Positions 19,417 through 30,032 of a stretch of 64,000 nt of DNA are shown here, one piece after another. The DNA is taken from the NCBI GenBank assembly GCA_964036045.1, contig OZ038382.1:150238961-150302960 (forward strand), read 5' to 3'. Under the pieces are notes generated by a model. It was not told where the DNA came from. It searched no databases and saw nothing but the letters and a program-made list of their open reading frames with translations. This stretch comes from Eutreptiella sp. 'Long Island Sound 2002'. Taxonomy: Eukaryota > Euglenozoa > Euglenophyceae > Eutreptiales > Eutreptiaceae. How positions within the stretch are numbered: the stretch's first letter is position 1; every line of letters begins with the position of its first letter. The position numbers were made by a program, and so were the translations under genes.

Positions 19417-22400
19417 CGTTTGGTTTCTGCACCAGAGGAGTAGGAAGCCATGCACCCCTCGTCAACTCAATCAATCCTGCCCCTGCATGGGTCCACAGCA
19501 GACACACACTAAAAAATCATGCAGGCAACAACACCACACGGTGCATATGTGCAATTCTACAGGCAGATACCATGACCAGTAGTGATAAGATAGAACAACT
19601 GGCGTCTGACACCAAGCTATCCGGCTGAGGCAACCCAACAGCAGCGAGCCAGCCACCCAGCGATCCACCCCCGATCCATGCTGCCCGGGCAAGCCAGGCA
19701 GCCATTCTCTCCGATTCCCAATGCTAACTCGTGTGGCAACCCTCGCCCTAAGCCTAAAAAAAATCCCTGTGTCAAAATCTGGCATTGACTGTTCTAAACC
19801 GCACTGCACGCACACATGCCCAAGCACGTAGCACTTACGCACTCACTCTTGCAGGGTATACCCACGTTTATGGTGGAGCACACCCACAAATAGCGGGCTC
19901 CTTGTCAGTGAAATGCTTCATCTTGGCGAACAATAACCTCCAAGGTCACTACAGAGAGCTAAGCCTGCAGGACATAACAAGTGAGGGGCGTCAAACCTCT
20001 TGCCCGTCATCCCTTGTCAGGGATGGTCTTTGGGGAAGGGGGTGCTTGGGGATGATGACAGGAAATTTGAGAAACCTATTCTGGGATCAGGGGGGGGGAT
20101 GACATCTCAAAATCAAAGCCACCAAAACATTTTGCACTAGAAATGCTATGGAAAATTCAGATGCGCCGAACTCCATGCCCTAACTGACAGCCAGACCTGA
20201 CTAAACATAAGAAGACCGCCAAAAAAGCGCACAATTCAACAAACAACGCCCCCCCATAAATCCCCTTGCAATGGAGATTAATTGAGATTATGCTGAAAAA
20301 TAGATTTCAAATGCCGGATGCAGGATCTGCTTGGTACTGCCTGACCCATCCGATTCCTCGGTCATGAACCCTTGCAGTGATTTGCCTGCAGAGAGGTACA
20401 TGCTGTCGGAACAACGGCAAAAAACCCCACTTTGGACAAGTCCCAGTGCCAGGGCACAGAGGTACTGGGCTGGACATGCATTTGAGCACGTCTCAGGGAC
20501 ACTGGAATTAAGGCATTCCAAGAGGTTGTAGTGGTAAAATAATCCGTCTGGGCGTGTTCCAAACCCAAACCCCTCCCAACAGCAATGCTACTGTCCGGAT
20601 TCTATCTTCAAATTCGACGGTGTTAGAATCCCATGCCATCCCATCCCTCCAGTGCCGAAGACACCCAAGAAACTTGGGAAGCAAACGTAGTTTGGAATGT
20701 GGGTTGAAAGCATCAACGGACACCTCTCTTTCATGGACATCTTGCAGCTGCCTCTTTTTAGTGTTTGCGATTGGGACCAGGCATAAAATGTAATGTCAGC
20801 CAGACCATGTGCGAGCCTACCCATTGCTGGATCTACTTGCATTATTGGTGACACTAATTTTTACGCACTCCTTCCTTTGCAATTGCGGGTCATGACATGA
20901 ACAGCAGCATCTGCCCGTGTTTCGCAGGTGACAGAATCCTAATGAGCTTCAACCATCCGCATGGCGAAACCGATCACAACATTACTGTGTCATTAGCAAA
21001 TTATTGATCATTGACAACCATCACGTACGCCTGCAAATCTTACGGCGCTGTCTTGAGGGTGACAAAGAGAACCAAACCGCACAGCGTCCTTGGGCGCATG
21101 AAAAAGTGCAGCTGCCTCGTTCAATACCCAGACTGCACAACAGCCAACTGACAACCATGGTACCACGAATGAAGGGAGTCGGAGCTCGCCAACTCGTCCG
21201 GTGGACAGCCATGTGTGTGTTGGCATGTTACTTGGGCCGCTGCTTGAGAAGCAAGAAGGTTGCTGAACAACCACGAAATGATGCATCAGTTTCCCCGTCA
21301 CTTCACAAGCCCAGCAACGGCCACCTCGCAGATTGAATAAGAACACTGTGCATTTGGTTGGGTGTGTGTCCTGTGTCACGCACCATCCTCGCTGTAGCTA
21401 GGCGGCACAAGTGTGTGCCCTCCCAGAAAAGCTGTGGGCATTAGTCATGTGTAATCCTTTTGCTTCCCTCAAGACGCCCGCTCTTGCAGAGAGTGCAGCG
21501 CAGAAATATCAACGTCGAATCATAAAATTGTTTAAAATGATCCGAACTGTGGACTGAACGAAGACTCCAAAAATTTCAGACCCCACGAATCCAGGACTGC
21601 TGTAAGCTGTTCTGAACATAAGCAGCAGCTTGTTCTTGTCTGCAGTGTGTAGCTAGCCACGATTTTGTCCGACTCTATGCATTGAAAACCGTGATGACCC
21701 ACGAACGGCTGGTCATTTTGTTCAATAATTTCTTTCTATCTGCTATTTGTATCTGCTAAGAAAGGTTACGCCCCTACTCGGCTGTCAGGGTTTTTGGTCC
21801 GCAGAGAGTGCATGCTGTGGTTCGTGGCTCGCAGGGTCACGAGCACTAGTGCACCTGAGGATGCCCCAAAGGTTCGGTGCGATCGGCAGAACCTCGGAAC
21901 AGTGGCTTGCAGACCGAAAGGGACCCCTCGGACCGTACAAAAGCGAGGAGGATTAGAAAGAGTTCTGGGACATGTCACTTTTTGCAGCGACACTGGACGA
22001 ATCTTTTGTTCCCCCTCAGCTTGCTCACCGCACACGTACCAACCAGAACTGCCTCACAGAAACTTTCTTTACGAAACCTGCCAAAATTTTGCAACCCCAT
22101 GCGCAGATATTGTGCCTTTCGCATCTACAAGAAAATTTCGCCCAGCGAACAAATTCGGTTTGCCGTTTGCGCCTGGGAGCGGGTTGACTCCTGCGACCAT
22201 CAAGCAAAGCTGGACTGATCAACAACTGTCAACAACCCCAATCCAACAGTCGAAAGTGTGCTTTTAAAAATCAAAACGACTGAACACATCACACATACCC
22301 AGGCCACGTATTCCCTTCGCGTGCGTAGGGAGGTCACCTCGGGGTAAATTGGACTGCATTGGCTTTGCGCTACAGCGCATGAAACTGCGTCTGTTGTCCC

Positions 22401-24145
22401 TGTCAGCACCCAAACCACGTTGACGCACCTAGGCAACAGTAACAGCGGATCATGAAGAAGTGCACATAAGATTATGACGACAGTTTCTCCAATTGCGTAG
22501 GGAAACGACTCGGAGCACAAGGTACTGCAGCGCACACAGAGACGCTTGCACCGATCGCACGCAACACATTTCCTCTTCAGGCGCACGCCAAGTGTCAAGC
22601 CGATGTATCGCGGACCGTTTCCTGGTTCTCTTCGAAGGTGCATCGTCAGTTGGGCGCAAAGCAGCTGTTGCCCGCACAGAGGCCCAGGTGTCGAACAATG
22701 TTGCCTCCGACGTCGACTGTCGGAAATGACACAGACTGTCCGGACGTTGTCGTTTGGCACTGTATGCTCACTGTGCAATGCGGACGAGAGCAGTTTTTCT
22801 GGTGGGGCAGGATAGTCACGTTGCTTGCACAGGTGTGGACAAGCAAACGTGGTAAGTTTACAGACGGCCAAGACGCGAACACCAATCAGTGAAAGCCGAT
22901 AAGTGACCGCGCCTGTGCAACGCTTGCTGTGCATTCGCTGAGCTGAGCGTCCCGATAGACGAACCCAAGTGCACCCTCCGCGTTGATCACCTCAACTTAC
23001 AAGGTGCGTTGACTTCACCTTCATTCTTGTTCGAAACATCGTTCCACCTTAAAATTGGGTAATACAGAGACTCGGGAAAAGCTTTGCAGATCGCCTACTT
23101 ATTAACACCCCTTATTCTTAGTGCAGGGATGGTACCTGGCTCAGAAAATATTTCAGCGTCAGAACGGATTGGCAGAATATTTCTCACCCGACTTGCAACG
23201 TGTGACGCCTTGTTTGCTCGGTTCATAAATTAATTTTTTTCTCGACATAGGCAGCAGCAGGTGACTTCCTTTCTGCACGAGTACGTACAAACCAGTAATT
23301 TTTGCCTTTCCCCGTGGCGTCAGTCCAACCAAACCGTAACCTGTTCCTTTGCTCCGAGGATTCTCCTGAGGTCCTCGCACATTCTATATGACGAGCGGCG
23401 CTCATGCAATTTTGACCAGGACTGTAACGAAGGACAAAGGGCCAAAAGGCGCATTTCTGCGTAGTGCAGGAATTTTGGATCGAACCAGGTACCAGATCAA
23501 GAGTTTTATACTTGGCGGAGACCTCCCACCCGGAGCGCAGTAACGAAGCTGACTTCAAATCCAATCTCAAATCCTGCAACGGGTTCGATTCGAATTACGT
23601 CGCACGTACCAGCGGCTGTTAGTTGATTTACACCCGTGTTCAAATTTTGGGGTTTTCTCTTGGCTGCCGCCGAGTTTTGACCCCGGATTTGGACGCCCTG
23701 GCAGCTGCACTGATGGAGAATGGGATCCCATGTGGGGGGGAGAGGATTTGCCAGTGGACCCTAGATTTAGCTGCTTGAAGTAGACTCATTTTGGGGTTGC
23801 GTCAAATTTTCATTGTAAAAAACTTTACAATTTGTTCAAAAATTGAGAAAATCTCTCCGCCGGCGCCACCAATCGACAGCGCCCGCAGAGGGGATGGAAC
23901 CTACGCCTATCGGCTGCGACTTCAGCACTTAGACAGCTTGAGCGGCGCCGCCGCCGGCTGTCCTGCTGGCGCTTTTGCTTACAGATTTGTCCTAGTACGT
24001 TCGAAATTTTTAATAAAAACAAGGCCGGGGCGGTCGCCCCGGCTCGAGATCCTTACCAATTACCACTCAGTGTGCCATGGGGCATCAATGGGCACATGTA
24101 GACATCAAAGATGGGGCCGGAAAGCCCACATAGGCGGCATAATAT
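19417..24145. other. Intergenic stretch upstream of PRP4, no supported gene
   Basis: Many short frames on both strands, none resembling a known family. The longest (22934-22200, minus, 244 codons) is Cys-rich but is mirrored by other open frames and has no homology signal. A short perfect hairpin, GCCGGGGCG-gt-CGCCCCGGC, lies at about 24025-24045. The PRP4 promoter must lie just right of 19416, but I see no clear TATA element. Confidence 0.5.
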
Positions 24146-24831
24146 CAAGACTCGAACTAGGACCGAGCTGGGTCCTAGTCTTGCGTAACGCATGGGAAAT
24201 CACCGTTGAAGAAACACCGCTTGCTTTAGAGATGTGCCTCCATGGTTACGGCGATTATCCTGAAACACAGCTCAGAAACGGCTCATTTTCACCTCAAAAT
24301 GGACCACCGCGTGGCACCACGGCATGGTACACGCCTTATTGAACACCCATTCTCCATCCTTCGATAGCCCAATCGCCATGAAAGAACAACAGCCCTCATC
24401 GGAAACACCTGCTTGGGGTAGCGGCGATCGTTCTGAACTTTCAGGACGATCGTCCTGAAAACAGTCGAAAACAGCCCAAAAACGGCCATTTCTGGACACT
24501 AGATCGGCCGTAGAACAAGCTAGACGGCTCAAAACGCAACGAAACCTGTTTGTGGTGATGCGCCCTGGCTCCCCGGTCGTTTTGAGCTACTTGGATGCCG
24601 GTTTTGAGCCGCGGTGTGGTCGCAAGGACTTTTGGACCGCCTGCTGCTTGCTCGCTGCTGATGCCCTGCTAAAACGTGTTGCTCGCCTTTGGACCCTAAA
24701 AGGTGGTGTAAAACCTCGACAGGGTAAACCCAGCTCGGTAATCAAGACTCGAACTAGGACCGAGCTGGGTCCTAGTCTTGCGTAATGCAATGGAAATCAC
24801 CGTTGAAGAAAGACCGCTTGCTTTAGAGATG
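24146..24831. repeat. ~600-bp satellite array, left part
   Basis: Unit starts marked by 'caagactcgaactagg' lie at 24146 and 24743 (597 bases apart). The second unit breaks off at 24831 and resumes at 61605 after the LINE. Each unit has two hairpins: CTAGGACC-gagctg-GGTCCTAG and CGATCGTCCTGAAagTTCAGGACGATCG. Confidence 0.9.
24813..24831. repeat. LINE target-site duplication, left copy
   Basis: ACCGCTTGCTTTAGAGATG, identical to 61605-61623. It belongs to the satellite unit and marks the LINE insertion. Confidence 0.88.
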
Positions 24832-27800
24832 CGCCACCTCTCCGTGCCGCCGGACGTCATCGACCTCCTGCTCTTCCTCCACACGTGCGCCACGCTGCGC
24901 ATCGTCACCGCACACGGGCTAACGCAGCCCGTCTACATGCTGCGCGGCGTCCGGCAGGGCAACCCCGAGAGCCCCCTGCTGTACGCGCTCCTCCTGGAGC
25001 CCTTGCTCAGGGCGCAGGGGCACCGCTTGCGCCCGCCAGGAGGGGCCGAGCACGGCCTCATCCAGGCCTACATCGACGACCTGCTGTTGGTGGCCCACAC
25101 GCTGCAGCACTTCGTCGAGGGCGTGGAGGCGGTGGCCGCGTGCCTGGGGACGATGGGCATGGAGCTCAACCCCCGCAAGTGCGCCATGGCCACCACGGAG
25201 GGGGTTCCGGGCCTGCAGCTGCGCCTCTGTCCCCACCTGGAAAACCCGTGGCACTGGGTACCAGCGGCGGACTCCGTCCCCTACCTGGGACTCCAGCTGC
25301 AGCCGGACGGGGAGTTCTCCCTGCAGCGCAAGCACGGGCTACGCCTGGCGGCGGTGCACCACTGGTGCCTTAACACCCTCGCGCCACCGAAAGTGGTGCA
25401 GGACGTCATCCTGGCGATCCTCGGGGGGGTGATGCAGTACGTCGCCCCTTTCATCGCCGACGACTCCGACACTGCACGCCACCTGGACCACATCACGGTC
25501 CAGGTCGCGAAGGACAGGGCGCGGTATGCCTTCGACGCCTCGCGGGACACACTGCACGATGACCGGACCCTGGGGCTCACACGGGTGCCCACGCGGTGCC
25601 AGCAGGCAGCGGTGGCCCTCGTGGGCACACTCGTCCACCACCGCTCAACCTCCGTGCGCGCCGAGGTCACCAAGATGTTTTGGGAAATAGCTGGCGCGCA
25701 CGGAATATGTCCCGAGGTGCACTACCCCGTCCCGGAGTTCGCAACTCTAGCGGGGGGCGACTGGGTCCACCGCATACCCCGGGCCCTGGCCGCCCTGGGA
25801 GTGGGGCTGTACAACCCCATCGCGTGCCCCAGGGCGGCCCATGTCCAACTACAGTCCCCGCCGGGCAACATCGTCACGCTGCGCACCGCCAAGCTGCGGC
25901 ACCGCGACACGTGCCGCCTGACGGTGCCACACGCGACGCCGTGGCATGGGCACCACGGGCCACGCCACCCCTTCCCCGACAACGACGACCCGTGGCCGAC
26001 GGCGGTGCGGGAATGCCTCAACCAATGCGCCGATGAACACCTCCACTATTGCCGCCGTGAGCAGGAGCCCACCAACCACCCCGGGTGGCGCGAAGCCTTG
26101 GTCCACCTCTTCCACACCACCGGCACGCGGGACCCCCGCCTCAGACTCGTCCACCCCACGAGGGCTAAGCAGGATGCCCACACCGGCCCACGGGTGACCC
26201 CGGACAGTCTGCACCTCCACGTCGGGGGCTACCGCCGCCGGGGCGGCCTTTTCCCCCCCACGCGGGGGGCGGCGTACCACCCGCCGGCAGCCCTCATGTA
26301 CATCCTCCGCGACGTACTCGCGGAAAGCGAGCACCAAGAGCCTAACGCGGACGTGGCATGGCCCGAGCCCCTGCGCCCCCGGCCCCACGCGCCGACGCCG
26401 TTGTGGTTGGTGACCACGGACGACCAATGCACCCAAGCGACGGGGCAAGCGCAGCTCCGGGCCGAGTGGGTAATAGTGCAGGTGGGGGCGGGCCAGCCCG
26501 AACCCCGTGGGCTCCCCCGTGGCACCGCCCTAATGGTAGCTACGGGGGTGCCGCACGACCCACACATGGCAGTGCACGCGTTGGAGGACCAGCCGGAGGA
26601 CACGGGGCACCTGGTGGTGCACCAGCGCGGAGGCCCGGCATGGCTCAAGGAACATGTGACGGCACTTCGGTCCTGGGCAAGCACGATCACCGGAGCGGAG
26701 ATCCGGCTGCACGACCACCCGGCGATCAGCCCCGGCGACACCACGGCGCTGAGCGTGGACCAACTGACCGCCAGCCACCCCGACGTCCGGTGGCACTCCG
26801 CCGACGTCAACGCGGGGTGGCTCAGCCCCACCGGATACTACTGGATCCCGGAGGCCTGGGGCCACACCTCTTCCGACGCGTCCGGGGGCGGACCCTGCAA
26901 ACACGCCACCAGCGTCGCTCTCGCCGCCGACCTCACCCGCACGTGGGCGGTGGCCATCTCGGGCACGGTGCCCGACGGGGAGGGGGTGGCCGCCTCCCTC
27001 CCCCTACAATACAGTGCCCACCGACCATGGGTCCACACGGTGGACGCCGAAGTCATCCTCCACCTCCTGCGGCACGCAGATCGCGAGCGAACCACGGGGG
27101 TCCCCGCGGGCGCAGCGAAGGTGGTCAACCAGATGCCCCTGCGGTGGCTCCGGGACAGCCTGTGCGCGCGAGGGCAACACGCCGGGCACCCGTTCTGGTA
27201 CGTCCGAGCCACCTCGCACCACGGTGACGCCCTACTGCACAAGGCGGACTGGGCGGCGTCCCAGGACACCATCCTGCAGAACACGCCCCCGGACCCTGGC
27301 CACGCCCAACTCATTGTCGCCGGCCGTGACGGCCATCTCGATCTACGGCCCCCCACGATGCGGGTGCTCGGCCAGGTCGCGCAGCGGGCGCAGACGGACC
27401 ATGCGCTGACGCACCGGGGACACACACCTTTGGGCGCGGCCCACGCAACAGCCTATGTCCACGCCCGGGACCTCACCGCGACGGCCACCAACCGCCGGGC
27501 GCTGCGGGCCCGAGACGGCCACCCGCCGGTGCAGCGCAGGCTCCGCGTCCGTAAGGAGCGGCTCTCCGGCGTCGCCATCGTCCCACAACCGTGCCTCCTA
27601 TGCGGCGGCCCGGAGGAGACCCCGGTGCACATGCACGGGGGGTGCGCCCACTCACAGCTCCTCTGGCCCCACTACCGCCAGGCGGTACACGAGGCGGCCC
27701 GCCACCTCCCACCCGGGGATAAAGCCCTGTGGGTGGCCTTGTGGCGCTCCGCAGGCGCCACATGGACGGGAGTCTTCTGCTCCGGACTGGTGCCCGAGGA

Positions 27801-28782
27801 CGCGGAGGCGCAGCTCCGCGCCATAGCCCGCTACGACCCGCCGGGAGGGACCTCAGTGGACGATTTCCTCCACCACATGCTCCGGCTGGGGGACTTCGCA
27901 TGGGAGCTTCGCAACCACCGGCTGGAGCAACTCCTCCGCGAGCCCCAAAGCGCGGCGGCCCGGGCACACCGGTGGCTCACTGCGGCGGAGGGCGACCACC
28001 CTCCCCCTCCCCCGCGCCCTAACAAGGACTTCGTAGCCTCCCTCCGTGTCGTGAATGGCACTCTGGAGTGCCCGCCCCAAGAGGGCCCCCACCCGTACCA
28101 GGACCTGCCGGGGGGGTTCTCGAAGCACCTACAAGGCACCCTCTTCCCGCGCGGCTCCATGACCGCGTGGGAGGCGCGCATCGTGGGTGAGGAATGGGCG
28201 CGCGAGTGGAGCCGGTGGTGCGCCGCCACGCCTGCCCCGGAGACCCCTGCGCAACGATACGCCGCCATCTCGCTCAAGGGTTGGGGGCCGGACACCCGGC
28301 CGAGACCCACCGTGATCCGCGGGGCGGGACCTGACCACCCGTGGGACGCGGCGACGGGGGAATGGCTGCAGGCTGCCCCGGGCCGCAAACGGGATGGACT
28401 GGGGACGTGTCTTCACTCGTCAGGACCCCCGTCTCCCCCCGCTTCGTCCTTCACGCCGCCAACGTACTCCGGGCTACGGAGATACGCACATGGGGACACG
28501 CCGCGGCCACCGTCCGGTGGCACCCCCCAGAGGGCGGGGCCGCCCAGCTCGCCGTGGCGCACTTCAAAGCTGGGGGGCCGGTATACGACGACGCGCTGTC
28601 CCGGCTGCGCGACACCCCGGGGCCCTTGCTCCTCATGCTCCCCACCGACATTGCAGCCGCGCTGCGCCAGGAGCTGGACGGCTGCGAAGGGCTACGAGTG
28701 GGATGGGAGGCAGTCGCGGACGGCACCCTGCTGCCCCTCCTCCACCGAGACACCGCGAACGGGTGCCGATGGGATGCGCTGA
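24832..28782 (+). CDS. LINE reverse transcriptase / RNase H / zinc knuckle (N-terminus missing)
   Basis: Open for about 1,310 codons. The frame continues to the left into satellite sequence, so the true start is lost. Motifs in order are LRGVRQGNPESPLLYALLLE (fingers/palm), YIDDLLLVAH at about 25069 (catalytic Asp pair; most LINEs have YADD), LNPRKC, YLGLQL and a thumb helix. A diverged RNase H region follows at about 26850-27270 (SSDASGGG, VHTVDAEVILHLL and the closing HKADWAAS), then a C-terminal finger CLLCGGPEETPVHMHGGC at about 27595, typical of LINE proteins. The apurinic endonuclease or restriction-type endonuclease is absent because of truncation, unless it lies C-terminal. From about 28360 the protein-like sequence moves to another frame. 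Confidence 0.85.
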   Translation, partial: RHLSVPPDVIDLLLFLHTCATLRIVTAHGLTQPVYMLRGVRQGNPESPLLYALLLEPLLRAQGHRLRPPGGAEHGLIQAYIDDLLLVAHTLQHFVEGVEAVAACLGTMGMELNPRKCAMATTEGVPGLQLRLCPHLENPWHWVPAADSVPYLGLQLQPDGEFSLQRKHGLRLAAVHHWCLNTLAPPKVVQDVILAILGGVMQYVAPFIADDSDTARHLDHITVQVAKDRARYAFDASRDTLHDDRTLGLTRVPTRCQQAAVALVGTLVHHRSTSVRAEVTKMFWEIAGAHGICPEVHYPVPEFATLAGGDWVHRIPRALAALGVGLYNPIACPRAAHVQLQSPPGNIVTLRTAKLRHRDTCRLTVPHATPWHGHHGPRHPFPDNDDPWPTAVRECLNQCADEHLHYCRREQEPTNHPGWREALVHLFHTTGTRDPRLRLVHPTRAKQDAHTGPRVTPDSLHLHVGGYRRRGGLFPPTRGAAYHPPAALMYILRDVLAESEHQEPNADVAWPEPLRPRPHAPTPLWLVTTDDQCTQATGQAQLRAEWVIVQVGAGQPEPRGLPRGTALMVATGVPHDPHMAVHALEDQPEDTGHLVVHQRGGPAWLKEHVTALRSWASTITGAEIRLHDHPAISPGDTTALSVDQLTASHPDVRWHSADVNAGWLSPTGYYWIPEAWGHTSSDASGGGPCKHATSVALAADLTRTWAVAISGTVPDGEGVAASLPLQYSAHRPWVHTVDAEVILHLLRHADRERTTGVPAGAAKVVNQMPLRWLRDSLCARGQHAGHPFWYVRATSHHGDALLHKADWAASQDTILQNTPPDPGHAQLIVAGRDGHLDLRPPTMRVLGQVAQRAQTDHALTHRGHTPLGAAHATAYVHARDLTATATNRRALRARDGHPPVQRRLRVRKERLSGVAIVPQPCLLCGGPEETPVHMHGGCAHSQLLWPHYRQAVHEAARHLPPGDKALWVALWRSAGATWTGVFCSGLVPEDAEAQLRAIARYDPPGGTSVDDFLHHMLRLGDFAWELRNHRLEQLLREPQSAAARAHRWLTAAEGDHPPPPPRPNKDFVASLRVVNGTLECPPQEGPHPYQDLPGGFSKHLQGTLFPRGSMTAWEARIVGEEWAREWSRWCAATPAPETPAQRYAAISLKGWGPDTRPRPTVIRGAGPDHPWDAATGEWLQAAPGRKRDGLGTCLHSSGPPSPPASSFTPPTYSGLRRYAHGDTPRPPSGGTPQRAGPPSSPWRTSKLGGRYTTTRCPGCATPRGPCSSCSPPTLQPRCARSWTAAKGYEWDGRQSRTAPCCPSSTETPRTGADGMR

Positions 28783-29046
28783 CGCCCCACCTCACCGGGC
28801 GCCACGTGTACATGGCAACCCCCCCCCAGGGGCACCCCCGCCCCGCGTGGGATGACCTCATCGCCGCCTTCCACGACCACGGGATCCTCCCCGACGACAC
28901 GGGGCGGGAGGTCCAGCGGAAGACGCTTGGCAGGAACTACCGGCGCCGCGTCCGCGCCCGCCTGCTGGAGATCCGGGACCCCCTCCGACAGAGGTGGGAC
29001 GACCTCTGGCTCCGCCATCTCGACCCTTGGTCGCCGCCCTCCAACC
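28362..29046 (+). CDS. LINE downstream ORF B, left part (interrupted by the outer LTR element)
   Basis: ATG at 28362 (MAAGCPGPQT) in the -1 frame relative to the RT frame, overlapping its end. Protein-like sequence runs ANVLRATEIRTWGHAAATV, GPLLLMLPTDIAAALRQEL and RKTLGRNYRRRVRARLLEIR, with many charged residues in helices. It is cut at SNL by the outer element and resumes at 55122 in the same frame if one copy of the target duplication is removed. It could be a frameshift extension of the RT protein or a separate ORF. I do not recognise the family. Confidence 0.5.
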
Positions 29047-29688
29047 TAAAGAAGGTCCCTACCAGGACCGGCCCCTGCTGTGCCCCTTCCGCCTGGTACC
29101 CCTGCTGACTTGCTCCTGATCAACGATTGCATTTATCAAAATCCAAGGTTCCAAATTCGAAAATATAGAAAATATTATCCCCCTTCAACCCTGAACAGCA
29201 ACCAGATCCCACAAGTACAGCAATAACCCAATCCACACTGCGGGCTTCCGTTCAGCACACCGGTCGTCTCACGGTGGCGGGCATGTACAAGAATTGCACC
29301 AAAGAAGAAAGCCCTGAAATTGTCATATGAACACAAATAAATCAAAGTTGGGAAAAGAAGTAAACATACACAGACTCAGCCATATACCCCTCATTCCCTG
29401 GACTCAAGACCTTCCCCTGACTCACCAACATGATGCCCTGAACCCAGTCAAATAAGATGGCTAAATGCCATGTGTCAAAAGTCACTACATAAACCCCAAA
29501 AATGTGTTCACTCCCAAGCCTCTAAATCCTAGCCCAATAGGGGAGGTGGCGTGTCATGGCCTAGAGTGGCACTCAGGACCATGCCCTACCCTGACATAAC
29601 CTTGGTTGGACTTGGAGTCGATTGGGCTTAGGGATATGCCCCATGAGTTTGAACTCATAACATGCCAAAAACTGCCAATTCACACCAT
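29047..29688 (-). repeat. Outer element 3' LTR, distal piece
   Basis: Matches 52777 to about 53419. Interrupted at 29688 by the inner element. A CCAT target duplication is visible at 29685-29688 and 42587-42590. Confidence 0.92.
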
Positions 29689-30032
29689 TGAAGCAGGTCA
29701 CAACCCTACCCTGGCATTTTACCCCTAAGGGAGCATTATTTGGCCCTATATATGGGATATATGTGGGATAGGGTATATCATATTCCATGTCCTTGTTAGG
29801 AATATAGGATGTGGGATGGATAAGGCAATCATGGATGTTTAGTAGTTATATCAATTAGTGGATGATAGGGTGGATTTCTCATATGTGCATATCAGGTATT
29901 TCATTGGCTATGTGTACCATATCTGTTTGCAGGATACTATTCAGTCAACACTATCGTTATGTCTTCTATGCCAAGCAATGTTGCTGCCCATGCCACTGCG
30001 ACCTCTGCTCCTGACCACCCGGTCTGGTTTCA
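29689..30032 (+). repeat. Inner element 5' LTR
   Basis: TGAAGCAGGTCACAACCC to CGGTCTGGTTTCA. It contains a TATA-like TATATAT at about 29747-29753, and near its end the ATG (29959) of the gag frame. Confidence 0.95.

Noticed and set aside
22200-22934. 244-codon Cys-rich minus-strand frame
   Set aside because: Overlapped by equally open frames on the other strand, with no recognisable motif, no repeat context and no matching splice signals.
25281-25673. Minus-strand frames inside the LINE reverse transcriptase region
   Set aside because: Shadows produced by GC-rich third positions. The RT motifs are on the plus strand.
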